A model generated the notes under the pieces. The model was not told where the DNA came from, did not search any database, and saw only the letters and a list, made by a program, of their open reading frames with translations. The position numbers and the translations under genes were made by a program. This document shows, piece by piece, positions 16,946 through 25,160 of a DNA stretch of 48,189 nucleotides. This stretch comes from Nocardia asiatica NBRC 100129 (GTDB taxonomy: Bacteria > Actinomycetota > Actinomycetes > Mycobacteriales > Mycobacteriaceae). Within the stretch, counting starts at the first letter, position 1; every line of letters begins with the position of its first letter. The stretch covers positions 1-48,189 of the forward strand of contig NZ_BAFS01000277.1 of the NCBI RefSeq assembly GCF_000308415.1, in the 5' to 3' direction.

Positions 16946-19003
16946 GTGGCCGACCTGCCGTTCGATTCGCTCTACCGGCACGGCTTCGCCCGGGTGGCGG
17001 TCGCGGTGCCCAGGGTGCGGGTGGCCGACCCCGCCTACAACGTGGAGCAGACCGTGGAACTGGCCGCGCAGGCCGCCGCCGACGGCGCGGTGCTGACGGT
17101 GTTCCCCGAGCTGGGCTTGTCCTCCTACACCGCCGACGACCTGTTCCACCAGGACGCGCTGGACGCCGCCGTCGAGGCCGCGCTCGAGCGCGTCGTCGCG
17201 GCGAGCACCGACATCGACACGGTGCTCGTGGTGGGCGCCCCGATACGGGCACAGGGCCGGTTGTTCAATTGCGCGATCGCCATCTGCCGCGGCCTCGTGC
17301 TGGGTGTGGCCCCGAAGAGTTACCTGCCGAACTATCGCGAGTTCTACGAGACGCGCCAGTTCGCGGCGGCGCGGGAGGTGCTGGAGGATCACGTCACGGT
17401 GGCCGGGCACCGCGCGCCGTTCGGGTCCGATCTGCTTTTTCGCGCGAACAACCTGGACGATTTCGTCTTCCACCTGGAGATCTGTGAGGACGGGTGGGTG
17501 CCGCTGCCGCCCAGCGGGTTCGCCGCGCTGGCCGGGGCGACCGTGCTGGTCAACTTGTCCGCGAGCAATATCGTGATCGGGAAGGCCGACTACCGGCGGT
17601 CGCTGTGCACCTCCCATTCGGCGCGCTATCTCGCCGCGTACCTGTACTCCGCGGCGGGGCACGGCGAGTCCACCACCGATCTCGCCTGGGACGGGCAAGC
17701 GCTGATCTGCGAGAACGGCGACCTGCTCGCCGAGGGCGAGCGGTTCTGCGATCATCCCCAGCTGATCACCGCCGACTTGGACCTGCGCCGCCTCGCCGCC
17801 GATCGCCTGCGCACCACCAGCTTCGCCGACAATGTGCACGACCACCGGGAACGGCTGGTCGCGATGCGGCGCGTCGACGTGCGGCTGCCCGTCCCCGAGG
17901 GCACGGTCCCGCTGCGCCGCGAGATCGAGCGCTTCCCCTACGTTCCCGCCGACCCGGCCGTGCGCAACGAGCGCTGCGCCGAGGTGCACCACATCCAAGT
18001 CGAGGGATTGAGCACCCGTCTGCGCGCCACCGGGCTCGAGCGCGTGGTGCTCGGGGTGTCCGGCGGGCTGGACTCCACCCAGGCGCTGATCGTGGCGGCC
18101 AAGGCGATGGATCGGCTCGGCCTGCCGCGGTCGAACGTGCTGGCCTACACCATGCCCGGCTTCGCGACCAGCACCAGGACCAGGACCGACGCGCACCGCC
18201 TGATGGCCGCCCTCGGCGTCACGGCGCGCGAGATCGACATCCGCCCCTCGGCCACCCAGATGCTGCGCGACCTCGGCCATCCGGCCGCCGACGGCGCGCC
18301 GGTGTACGACATCACCTACGAGAACGTGCAGGCGGGCGAGCGCACCTCGCACCTGTTCCGGCTGGCCAACCTGCACGGCGCGCTGGTGGTCGGGACCGGC
18401 GACCTCAGCGAGCTCGCGCTGGGCTGGTGCACGTTCGGCGTCGGCGACCACATGGCGCACTACAGCGTCAACGCCTCGGTGCCCAAGACGCTGATCAAGT
18501 ACTTGATCGCCTGGGCGGCGGACACCGAGCAGCTCGGCCCCGAAGCGGGCGACGTACTGTCGTCGATCCTGCGCACCGAGATCTCCCCCGAACTCGTCCC
18601 GCACGCCGACTCCTCCGCGCCCGCCCAGAGTTCGGAGGCCACTGTCGGCCCGTACGAGTTGCAGGACTTCCACCTCTACTACGTGCTGCGCTTCGGCTAC
18701 CTGCCCAGCCGCGTCGCGTACCTGGCCAGGCACGCCTGGTCGGATGCGGCGACCGGCCGCTGGCCCGACCTCGTCCCCGCCGACCAGCGCAACGCCTACG
18801 ACCTCGCGACGATCAAGCACTGGCTCGGCGAGTTCCTGCTGCGCTTCGTGCAGACCAGTCAGTTCAAGCGTTCGACGCTGCCCAACGCGCCGAAAGTCGG
18901 CTCCGGCGGTTCGCTCTCGCCGCGCGGCGATTGGCGTGCGCCCAGCGACGCCTCGGCGGCGGCGTGGCTGGCCGAGCTCGCCCGCAACGTCCCCGATGCC
19001 TGA
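16946..19003 (+). CDS. nadE: Glutamine-dependent NAD(+) synthetase
   Basis: The 685-residue enzyme makes NAD+ from deamido-NAD+, ATP and glutamine. The N-terminal glutaminase (nitrilase fold) shows the catalytic triad: Glu55 in FPELGLSS, Lys124 in APKSYLPNYREFYE and Cys180 in EICEDGW. The C-terminal synthetase has the P-loop SGGLDS from residue 372, with GTGDLSELALGWCTFG and the late PSDASAAAWL region. Length fits the mycobacterial NadE. The start is GTG 16946 with GGAAGGGG upstream. The suppressor-of-fused gene follows on the same strand. Confidence 0.96.
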   Translation: MADLPFDSLYRHGFARVAVAVPRVRVADPAYNVEQTVELAAQAAADGAVLTVFPELGLSSYTADDLFHQDALDAAVEAALERVVAASTDIDTVLVVGAPIRAQGRLFNCAIAICRGLVLGVAPKSYLPNYREFYETRQFAAAREVLEDHVTVAGHRAPFGSDLLFRANNLDDFVFHLEICEDGWVPLPPSGFAALAGATVLVNLSASNIVIGKADYRRSLCTSHSARYLAAYLYSAAGHGESTTDLAWDGQALICENGDLLAEGERFCDHPQLITADLDLRRLAADRLRTTSFADNVHDHRERLVAMRRVDVRLPVPEGTVPLRREIERFPYVPADPAVRNERCAEVHHIQVEGLSTRLRATGLERVVLGVSGGLDSTQALIVAAKAMDRLGLPRSNVLAYTMPGFATSTRTRTDAHRLMAALGVTAREIDIRPSATQMLRDLGHPAADGAPVYDITYENVQAGERTSHLFRLANLHGALVVGTGDLSELALGWCTFGVGDHMAHYSVNASVPKTLIKYLIAWAADTEQLGPEAGDVLSSILRTEISPELVPHADSSAPAQSSEATVGPYELQDFHLYYVLRFGYLPSRVAYLARHAWSDAATGRWPDLVPADQRNAYDLATIKHWLGEFLLRFVQTSQFKRSTLPNAPKVGSGGSLSPRGDWRAPSDASAAAWLAELARNVPDA

Positions 19004-19065
19004 CCCCGTCCTGAGCGGACGACGCCCTCGCGTACGGCCGATTGCGCCGTGCCTATGGTGACTGG

Positions 19066-19740
19066 GTGAGTGAGAAACCCGGCTGGGATGCCATCGATGC
19101 GGCATTGCGGCCGCTGTACGGCGACATCGAGCCCTTCCACTGGGCGTCCGACCATCCGTGGTCCCTCGGCGGCGCGGACCCGCTCGACGGGATCAGCGCC
19201 TATCCCCGCACCGACCCGGTGCCGCACTGGCACTACGTCAGCTATGGGATGACTGAGCTGTACGAGAAGGAATGGGACAACCCAGCGGAGTCCGGGTGGG
19301 GCTTCGAATTCACCTTCCGGTTGGCGCGCGAGCCCGGCGACACCGAACCGCCCGTGTGGCCGGCGAACTTCGTGCAGAACCTCGCCCGTTACGTCTTCCA
19401 GTCCGGCAAGTGGTTCGAACCGGGGCACACCATCAAAGCGAACGGTCCGATCGCGGCGGGCCACGCGGACTGCACCAATCACGCCGTCTGTTTCACGACC
19501 GACCCGGAACTGGGAGCCATCGACAGCCCGCACGGCCGCGTGGTGTTCCTGCAAGTCGTCGGGCTGACCATGCCGGAGTACCGCGCGGCCCAGGGCGGAC
19601 GCGGCCTCGCGCTGCTCGCCGAGCTGCAATCGCGACTACCCCTGTACATCACCGACATCCATCGCGAGCCTTTGGTCGCCGAGCCGAAGCCGCAGGCTCG
19701 GTGGCCGCGATGGGGCGGTGGCCTGGCCGGTCGGGGGTGA
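19066..19740 (+). CDS. Suppressor-of-fused (SUFU) domain protein
   Basis: The protein has 224 residues from GTG 19066; an in-frame start at 19042 would add eight residues. It shows the bacterial SUFU-domain pattern: DPLDGISAYPRTDPVPHWHYVSYGMTELYEK, then WGFEFTFRLAR and WPANFVQNLARYVFQSGKWFEPGHTI. SUFU was first known from animal Hedgehog signalling. In bacteria the domain occurs widely, and some members act as immunity proteins in polymorphic toxin loci. No toxin or secretion gene is adjacent here. A role cannot be assigned; it appears cytoplasmic. Confidence 0.88.
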   Translation: MSEKPGWDAIDAALRPLYGDIEPFHWASDHPWSLGGADPLDGISAYPRTDPVPHWHYVSYGMTELYEKEWDNPAESGWGFEFTFRLAREPGDTEPPVWPANFVQNLARYVFQSGKWFEPGHTIKANGPIAAGHADCTNHAVCFTTDPELGAIDSPHGRVVFLQVVGLTMPEYRAAQGGRGLALLAELQSRLPLYITDIHREPLVAEPKPQARWPRWGGGLAGRG

Positions 19741-19971
19741 TCAGGCCGCCTGCACCACCTTTCGTTCGAACGCGGCGGTGGGGCGTGGTCCGGGAATCCC
19801 GGCTCCCCGGGTGCGCAACGCCCGGCGCCGCCGCGCCCGTGCGGCCCGCGCACCGCGCAACCCGTTGACCACGTTGCGAATGCGGTGACTCCGGGACGCG
19901 CGCCGGGACAGGCCGACCACCAGCAAGGTCACCGCGAAAGCGATCCCCGCGCGGGACTTTCCGCCGCTCAT
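19741..19971 (-). CDS. Small arginine-rich protein with one N-terminal hydrophobic segment
   Basis: The 76 codons begin with MSGGKSRAGIAFAVTLLVVGLSRRASRS, one possible membrane segment, followed by a very Arg-rich stretch (ARAARARRRRALRTR). The start is 7 bases after the stop of the HTH/Clp_N gene on the same strand, which suggests translational coupling. There is no clear Shine-Dalgarno sequence and I know no family. It abuts the stop of the SUFU gene. It could be a genuine small membrane protein or a chance frame. Confidence 0.45.
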   Translation of the reverse strand: MSGGKSRAGIAFAVTLLVVGLSRRASRSHRIRNVVNGLRGARAARARRRRALRTRGAGIPGPRPTAAFERKVVQAA

Positions 19972-19978
19972 CGCGGAA

Positions 19979-20704
19979 TCAGGGTTTCCCCGGCGTGATG
20001 GAGGCGAGCAGTTCGACCAGATGCGTCTCGGCGCGCGCCTTGTCGACGCCGAGATCGCTGAGCAGGCCGGCGCCGTTCTCCTGTTCCAGCAGTGCGAGCA
20101 GGATGTGCTCGGTGCCGACGTAGTTGTGCCCCAGCCGGAGCGCCTCGCGGAAGGTGAGCTCGAGAACCTTCTTGGCCTCCGCGCCGAACGGGATCAGCGC
20201 GGGAATATCGTCCGCGCTCGGCGGCAGGGACGCGGAGGCCGCGGCGGCGAGCACGTCCACGGCGACGCCTTGATCGAGCAGTTCGCGCACCGCGAGCCCC
20301 TCCGGCTCGGAGAGCAGGCCCAGCACCAGGTGCCCGAGGGCGATCTCACGATTGCCCGCCGTGCGCGCGGCCTCCTGTGCCGCCACCACGACCGCCCGCG
20401 CTCGCGGGGTGAAACGAGCGAACCCGGTATTGGGGTCCATGGCCGCCGCGGCGGCCGGATCGGGCACTTTCGGTACGAAGCGCTTCTGCGCGGCCTGCTT
20501 GGTGACGCCCATGCTGGCCCCGATGTCGGTCCAGGAGGCGCCGGAGCGCCGGGCCTGGTCGACGAAGTGACCGATCAGGTGATCGGCCACTTCGCCGAGG
20601 TGATCGCCCACGACCACGGCGTCGGACAGCTGCTCGAGCACGTTGTCGGGACGGGCCTTCTTGATGCCTTCGATCAGGTCGTCGAGGCGGAATTGTGATG
20701 TCAT
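19979..20704 (-). CDS. HTH plus Clp_N-repeat protein
   Basis: The 241-residue protein combines an N-terminal helix-turn-helix-like region (ASWTDIGASMGVTKQAAQKRF, residues 56-76) with two Clp amino-terminal repeats (about 94-160 and 172-235; LGHNYVGTEHILLALLEQ is typical). It has no AAA+ ATPase module. Clp_N domains bind substrates or adaptors of ClpC/ClpA, so this may be a DNA-binding protein whose activity is tied to Clp proteolysis. That is inference. The promoter region holds two identical palindromes overlapping the -35 and -10, which suggests autoregulation. The transcript seems leaderless. Confidence 0.85.
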   Translation of the reverse strand: MTSQFRLDDLIEGIKKARPDNVLEQLSDAVVVGDHLGEVADHLIGHFVDQARRSGASWTDIGASMGVTKQAAQKRFVPKVPDPAAAAAMDPNTGFARFTPRARAVVVAAQEAARTAGNREIALGHLVLGLLSEPEGLAVRELLDQGVAVDVLAAAASASLPPSADDIPALIPFGAEAKKVLELTFREALRLGHNYVGTEHILLALLEQENGAGLLSDLGVDKARAETHLVELLASITPGKP

Positions 20705-20705
20705 G

Positions 20706-20752
20706 CGTCAACGATAGGTTGACGATGAGCAATCGTCAACCATTGGTTGACG
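20706..20752. promoter_or_regulatory. Twin palindromic operators overlapping a leaderless promoter
   Basis: Two copies of CGTCAAC-N5-GTTGACG lie at 20706-20724 and 20734-20752, 28 bp apart. On the minus strand TTGACG (20739-20734) and TATCGT (20716-20711) form a -35/-10 pair with a 17-base spacer. The expected start point is at about 20704, which is the A of the ATG. The arrangement implies a repressor that blocks its own leaderless promoter. Confidence 0.7.
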
Positions 20753-20781
20753 GTACTGCTCGGATCAGCTGACCGGCATTC

Positions 20782-21870
20782 TCAGGGACGCGCCGCCCAG
20801 GCCGCGCTCCGCACGATGCGCTCCTTCACCCAGGCCGCCGTCCGCCCGGTCAGCACCGTCCGGGCTGGTGCGTCGTCGGCGCGCACGGCTTGCACGACCC
20901 CATCCCGGCGACCGAGGCTCAGGCACTGGAGCACATACCGGAAGCGGAATTCTTCCGGCTCACGGCCGCACATCCGGGCCACTACGGCGTCGGCCGCGTA
21001 CTTGCCGGTGGGCAGCGCCGTGGCACACGCCATCCGCAGATCGCGCCCGCCCGGCCCCGCGATGACGGCCGCGTCCCCCGCGGCGTAGATGTCCGGATGC
21101 GACACCGAACGCAGGGTGGCGTCGGTCAGCACGCGGCCGTCGGAATCCACCGCCAAGCCGGACCGGGCGGCGAGGTCGGGCACGCGGAATCCGGTGGTCC
21201 ACACCGTCGCCGCGGCCTCGACCAACGACCCGTCGGCCAAACGCGGGCCCCCAGGCGAGACCTCGATCACCTTGGCTCCGGAGCGGATCTCCACCCCGAG
21301 ACGCTCCAGCGTCCGCCGGATGTGCGCCTGTGCCCGCGGCGACAGCCAGGCGCCCGGCTCCTCCGACCCGATCAGCAGCACCCGAGTGCCCGCACGCGAT
21401 TCGGCCAGTTCCGCCGCCAGTTCGATGCCGGTCGCCCCGGACCCGACGACCGCCACCGGTCCGCCCGGCGTGGGCAGAGCGCGCACATCCTCCAGCGTCG
21501 CCACCGAACAGGCGTGTTCGGCGACGCCGGGAACGCTCTCGACATCGGCGATGCTGCCGAGGGCGTAGATCAGGCTGTCGTATTCGAGGGCCCGCGCCGA
21601 GTCCATGACCACGCGCTTCGCGGCCGTATCGATGTCGGTCACCCGGTCGTTCACGAAGTCGATCCGCTTGCGCTCCAGCGATTCCCGCAGGTCCCAGGTG
21701 GGAATGTGCTGCCCGGCCGCCTGCTGGTGCAGCCGTACCCGCTCGACGAACGACGTGTGGGCGTCCACCACGGTGATCCGTGCGTCCCGTGCCGTGCGAG
21801 CGAGCCTGCGGGCGGCCGCGAGCCCCGCGTACCCCGCGCCGAGAACGACGACCCGATGCTGTCCGGTCAT
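20782..21870 (-). CDS. NDH-2-like FAD/NAD(P)-dependent oxidoreductase
   Basis: The 362-residue protein has two Rossmann motifs, GAGYAGLAAARRLA (residues 11-24, FAD) and VVGSGATGIELAAELAE (NAD(P)H), plus the FAD-contact AAGDAAVI. Layout and length match the type II NADH-dehydrogenase/AIF-like disulfide-reductase superfamily without a redox-active CxxC. It may pass electrons from NADH to a quinone or other acceptor. The gene is directly downstream of an ECF41 sigma factor, a family typically paired with oxidoreductase-type genes, so it is the probable target of that factor. Confidence 0.9.
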   Translation of the reverse strand: MTGQHRVVVLGAGYAGLAAARRLARTARDARITVVDAHTSFVERVRLHQQAAGQHIPTWDLRESLERKRIDFVNDRVTDIDTAAKRVVMDSARALEYDSLIYALGSIADVESVPGVAEHACSVATLEDVRALPTPGGPVAVVGSGATGIELAAELAESRAGTRVLLIGSEEPGAWLSPRAQAHIRRTLERLGVEIRSGAKVIEVSPGGPRLADGSLVEAAATVWTTGFRVPDLAARSGLAVDSDGRVLTDATLRSVSHPDIYAAGDAAVIAGPGGRDLRMACATALPTGKYAADAVVARMCGREPEEFRFRYVLQCLSLGRRDGVVQAVRADDAPARTVLTGRTAAWVKERIVRSAAWAARP

Positions 21871-21904
21871 GATGTGGCTCCTTTCGATCGGCCATCACCC
21901 TTCA

Positions 21905-21931
21905 GACCGGACAGCCCCCCGGAACCTGACA
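21905..21931 (-). promoter_or_regulatory. Possible ECF41-type promoter
   Basis: On the minus strand TGTCAGG (21931-21925) is followed after 15 bases by CGGTC (21909-21905), about 35 bases upstream of the oxidoreductase start. The published ECF41 promoter form is TGTCACA and CGTC, so this is a degraded match. Confidence 0.3.
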
Positions 21932-21951
21932 GATCAGAGCCGTGAAGCGCG

Positions 21952-22980
21952 TCACAGGGAGCGTCGAGGCCGCTCCGGCAGCGCGCCGACCACGCCATCC
22001 GGCGCGGTCGACCGGGCGAGATACGACAGCTTCTCCGGATTGACGATCAACCGCAGCGCGGTGACAGCTCCGTCGGCCACCTCGATGCCCACCACGACCA
22101 GCGGCGCGCCGTCCACCCGCGCGACCGCGGCGGGGGCGCCGTTGACCTCTTCCACCAGCAGTCGCATTCCCGGCACCTCCCACCGCAGCAGGCCCGCCAG
22201 GTACCGCGCCACCTGGTTCGCGCCGACCACCGGCCGCCGGGCCGCGCTGACCTGCCCGCCGCCGTCGGCGGTCGCGCTCACGTCGGCGGCGAGCATCCGT
22301 TCCAGCGCCTCGATGTCCCCGTCGCGCGCCGCCTTCAGGAACCGCTCGACCAGTTCGTTGGCATGCTCGGCGGGAATGGCGAAGCGAGTCCGCCCTTCCC
22401 GCACGCGTCGGCCCGCCCGGCGGAAGATCTGCTGGGAGTTCGTCTCGGTCACGTCGAGCATGTCGGCGATCTCACGGTGCGCGTAGCCGAACGCCTCGCG
22501 CAGCACGAAGACGGCGCGCTCCACCGGGGTCAGCCGCTCCAGCGCGGCCAGCAGCGCCAGCGAGACCAGTTCGCGCTCCTCGACGGTCTCCAGCGGACCG
22601 AGCTCGCCGCGCGCGGTCGGCACCGGCTCGGGCAGCCACGGCCCGACGTAGGTCTCCCGCCTGGCCCGCGCCGAAACCAACCAGGTACGGCAGAGATTCA
22701 CCAGGGCGGTGGTCAACCACGCCTCGGCGGAACGGATCTGGGCGCGGTCGGCGCCGTCCCAGCGCAGGTAGGTCTCCTGCACCGCGTCCTCGGCCTCGGT
22801 GGCCGAGCCGAGCATCCGGTAGGCGAGCGCGAAAAGCCGCGGTCGATGCCCCTCGAATTCCCGCAAGCCCCCCCGCCTCTCCGGGTCTTCGGGCCGGACC
22901 GGTCGGGTGACGCGAGACGTGCGTCCAGGTCCTGCGTTCAGTGCCGCTGCCGGATCAGGCGTGCCCGACGAGTTACCCAT
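21952..22980 (-). CDS. sigJ: ECF41-type RNA polymerase sigma factor with SnoaL-like C-terminal domain (SigJ family)
   Basis: ATG 22980 gives 342 residues; a shorter start near residue 28-40 is possible because the first 40 residues lack structure. Region 2 (FALAYRMLGSATEAEDAVQETYLRW) and region 4 (LTPVERAVFVLREAFGYAHREIADMLDVT) are clear. The linker carries YVGPWLPEP and the C-terminal domain a VNPEKL motif, both marks of the ECF41 group (WLPEP and NPDKL), whose SnoaL-like tail (about residues 205-330) regulates activity in place of an anti-sigma factor. The adjacent downstream oxidoreductase fits the usual ECF41 target arrangement. The frame continues upstream antisense to pssA, which I regard as a shadow. 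Confidence 0.92.
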   Translation of the reverse strand: MGNSSGTPDPAAALNAGPGRTSRVTRPVRPEDPERRGGLREFEGHRPRLFALAYRMLGSATEAEDAVQETYLRWDGADRAQIRSAEAWLTTALVNLCRTWLVSARARRETYVGPWLPEPVPTARGELGPLETVEERELVSLALLAALERLTPVERAVFVLREAFGYAHREIADMLDVTETNSQQIFRRAGRRVREGRTRFAIPAEHANELVERFLKAARDGDIEALERMLAADVSATADGGGQVSAARRPVVGANQVARYLAGLLRWEVPGMRLLVEEVNGAPAAVARVDGAPLVVVGIEVADGAVTALRLIVNPEKLSYLARSTAPDGVVGALPERPRRSL

Positions 22981-23012
22981 GTACTCACGAAACCAGTTGT
23001 GCTCCGAAAGAG

Positions 23013-23930
23013 CTACTGGAGATCCGAACTCGGTGGCGGGTGCCCGTTGCGCTGCTTCGCCCCGGGGCGGCGCAGGCGCAGACGAGCCGACGAGCCGCGG
23101 ATGGCAGGCCGCCGGATCGCGGGCAGCCGCCGGTCGGCCCGGCGTTGCGCCCGTCGCTCGGCGGGTTTGTGCGTCCAGGTCTCCGGACGCGCGGCCACCC
23201 AGCGCTGGGAATGCCAGGCGAACGGGATATGACCGAGATACAGCGCGACCAGCACCAGCAGCAGCACGATCGGGTAGGTGACCAGCGCCGCCGCGGCGAG
23301 CGCGACCAGCACCAGCAGCCCCGCCGCCGCTTGCGGCGCCACCGACACCGACTTCATGGCGAGCGTCGGGATGGTGCTCACGCACAGCGCGGCCGAGAAC
23401 ACCGTCCACGCCGCCACTTCGTAGAAGCCGACCCACCAGCCGTCGCCGAACTGCACGAGCAGCCCCACCGGCACCATCGCGATGAGCGCACCGGCTGGAG
23501 CGGGCACGCCGACGAAGTACTCCCGCGCCCAGTCCGGCCGGGTGTCGTCGTCCATCAGGGTGTTGAATCTGGCCAGGCGCAGCACGATGCTGACCGCGAA
23601 CAGCAGAGCGACGATCCAGCCCACGCTGTTGCTGCTGAGCAGAGTCACGTACAGGACGAGCGCGGGTGCGACGCCGAAGGAGATGGCATCCGACAGCGAA
23701 TCCAGCTCGGCGCCCATCTTCGTGGTCGCGTCGAGCATCCTGGCCAGCCTGCCGTCGAGGGTGTCCAGCACGGCCGCCGCGCCGATCATGGCCAGTGCGA
23801 TACCGAGCTTGCCGTCGAGGCCGAATTTCACCGCCGACAGCCCGGAGCACAGCGCCAGGATGGTGACGATGCTGGGCAGCAGCCGGACGCTCCGCCTGCG
23901 GCGCCGCTGGGTGGGTACCGCCGCTTCCAT
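23013..23930 (-). CDS. pssA: CDP-diacylglycerol--serine O-phosphatidyltransferase
   Basis: From ATG 23930 the protein has 305 residues. The CDP-alcohol phosphotransferase motif LDGRLARMLDATTKMGAELDSLSD carries the metal-binding Asp residues. Several transmembrane helices follow, e.g. VGWIVALLFAVSIVL, ALIAMVPVGLLV and PIVLLLVLVALYLG. It transfers phosphatidate to serine to make phosphatidylserine at the membrane. The C-terminal 55 residues are strongly basic (RRAQRRADRR...). Its start overlaps the psd stop as TGATG, so the two steps of phosphatidylethanolamine synthesis are translationally coupled. Confidence 0.95.
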   Translation of the reverse strand: MEAAVPTQRRRRRSVRLLPSIVTILALCSGLSAVKFGLDGKLGIALAMIGAAAVLDTLDGRLARMLDATTKMGAELDSLSDAISFGVAPALVLYVTLLSSNSVGWIVALLFAVSIVLRLARFNTLMDDDTRPDWAREYFVGVPAPAGALIAMVPVGLLVQFGDGWWVGFYEVAAWTVFSAALCVSTIPTLAMKSVSVAPQAAAGLLVLVALAAAALVTYPIVLLLVLVALYLGHIPFAWHSQRWVAARPETWTHKPAERRAQRRADRRLPAIRRPAIRGSSARLRLRRPGAKQRNGHPPPSSDLQ

Positions 23931-24658
23931 CACGCGTCGGCGGTGGCGCCGAGCACGGCGAGCGCGGTCTCGCCACCGATGGTGCGCTGACCGGGCTGCA
24001 CCAGTAGTTCGGTGCCCGGCGGGAAGTACGTGTCGACGCGGGAGCCGAAGCGGATCAGGCCGTAGGTGTCGCCGATGGTCAGCACGTCGCCGACCTGGGC
24101 GTCGCAGACGATGCGCCGCGCGAGCAGCCCGGCGATCTGCACCACGACGATCCGGTTGCCCTCCGGCGTCTCCAGCACCATGGTGTTGCGCTCGTTCACC
24201 GAGCTCGCCTCGGGGAGGTCCGCGGAACGGAACTGGCCGGGCTGATGCAGGACCGTTCGCACGATGCCGGAGACGGGCGTGCGCTGCACATGGACGTCCA
24301 GCACGGACAGGAAGATGCTCACCCGGGGCAGCGGCTCGTCGCCGAGACCGAGTTCGGCGGGGGGAGCGGCGGTGTCGACCAAGGCGATCTCGCCGTCGGC
24401 GGGGGCGACTACGACGCCCGGCCGGTTCGGCGGCACGCGATGCGGATGACGGAAGAAGGTCGCGCACGCCGCCGCGGCGAACAGACCCGTGCGCCGCACC
24501 CATTTACGCTTGCCGCCGACGACGGCGACCGCGAGGGGTGCGGCGACGAACGGGAGCCCGGCGGGATGCAACGGAGGGATCGCGTTGCGGACCAGGTCGA
24601 CGACGTGGCCGACTCCGGTGCGTTCAGGCGTGCCGGGCGGGGTGGGACGGCGGGCCAC
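23930..24658 (-). CDS. psd: Phosphatidylserine decarboxylase proenzyme
   Basis: The 242-residue protein converts phosphatidylserine to phosphatidylethanolamine. Family features are FFRHPHRVPP, VVAPADGEIALVD, SIFLSVLDVHVQRTPVSG, and the self-cleavage site in IRFGSRVDTYFP, where Gly-Ser gives the pyruvoyl-bearing alpha chain. It is the short prokaryotic Psd-II type. One or two hydrophobic segments near residues 32-48 suit membrane association. The start is GTG 24658 behind a GAGGAG. pssA follows with a one-base overlap. Confidence 0.95.
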   Translation of the reverse strand: MARRPTPPGTPERTGVGHVVDLVRNAIPPLHPAGLPFVAAPLAVAVVGGKRKWVRRTGLFAAAACATFFRHPHRVPPNRPGVVVAPADGEIALVDTAAPPAELGLGDEPLPRVSIFLSVLDVHVQRTPVSGIVRTVLHQPGQFRSADLPEASSVNERNTMVLETPEGNRIVVVQIAGLLARRIVCDAQVGDVLTIGDTYGLIRFGSRVDTYFPPGTELLVQPGQRTIGGETALAVLGATADA

Positions 24659-24689
24659 AGGCTCCTCTTTCGTGCTCGATGCAAACGGG

Positions 24690-24720
24690 TTGCGCCCCCT
24701 CCACGATAGGACGGGCGCAA
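24690..24720. promoter_or_regulatory. Inverted repeat upstream of psd-pssA
   Basis: TTGCGCCC (24690-24697) and GGGCGCAA (24713-24720) form an 8-bp inverted repeat 31 bases upstream of the psd start, between it and the GlsB-type gene. It may be an operator for the operon or the terminator of the upstream gene. There is no T-run. Confidence 0.35.
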
Positions 24721-24761
24721 GCGTTCACACCTTACGGGAAAGGAGCCCGTGGCACGTGGGG

Positions 24762-25034
24762 TCAGGACCTCACTCGTGCGCCGGTGACCAGGCGCACCAG
24801 GAACAACAGGATGACGGCACCGCCCAGGCAGGTGAAGAAGCTGAACCAGAGGCCGCCGCCCTCGACGTCCACGCCGAACAGCTTGAGCATGAACCCGCCG
24901 AGCAGACCGCCGATCACGCCGACGACGATATTCAGCAGAATGCCCTGCTGAGCGTCCGTCTTCATGATCTTGCTGGCGATCCATCCGGCCAGACCGCCGA
25001 TGATGATCCATCCGATAATCCCGAGACCGAGCAT
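24762..25034 (-). CDS. GlsB/YeaQ/YmgE-family membrane protein
   Basis: From ATG 25034 (MLGLGIIGWIIIGGLAGWIASKIMK) the 90-residue protein shows three hydrophobic segments with the glycine-rich pattern of the transglycosylase-associated (GlsB/YeaQ) family: GWIIIGGLAGWIASKIM, NIVVGVIGGLLGGFMLKLFG and CLGGAVILLFLVRLV. Members are small stress-linked inner-membrane proteins of unknown biochemical role. The frame stays open upstream to 26288, antisense to the KAS III gene, but that extension is a shadow. It lies upstream of psd on the same strand and diverges from the KAS III gene. Confidence 0.9.
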   Translation of the reverse strand: MLGLGIIGWIIIGGLAGWIASKIMKTDAQQGILLNIVVGVIGGLLGGFMLKLFGVDVEGGGLWFSFFTCLGGAVILLFLVRLVTGARVRS

Positions 25035-25145
25035 GGTGTCCTCGCATCCTAGTTGGGCCACGCCTCGTGCAGCAGTGGCGTGCGTGGACGAGATACCCAG
25101 CGATTGTCCGAATACGCGCGGCGAATGAGCGACTTTCGGGCTAAT

Positions 25146-25160
25146 ATGAGGAAGCCTCAT
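25146..25160. promoter_or_regulatory. Palindrome upstream of the KAS III gene
   Basis: ATGAGG-AAG-CCTCAT is a perfect 6-bp inverted repeat in the 222-base divergent space between the GlsB-type and KAS III genes, 97 bases before the latter's start. It is a candidate operator; the regulator is unknown. Confidence 0.35.

Noticed and set aside
16745..19105. 786-codon minus-strand frame across nadE
   Set aside because: Antisense shadow of the NAD synthetase gene.
22981..23976. N-terminal extension of the sigma factor frame to 23976
   Set aside because: It lies over pssA in another frame and has no domain character; ATG 22980 is the sensible limit.
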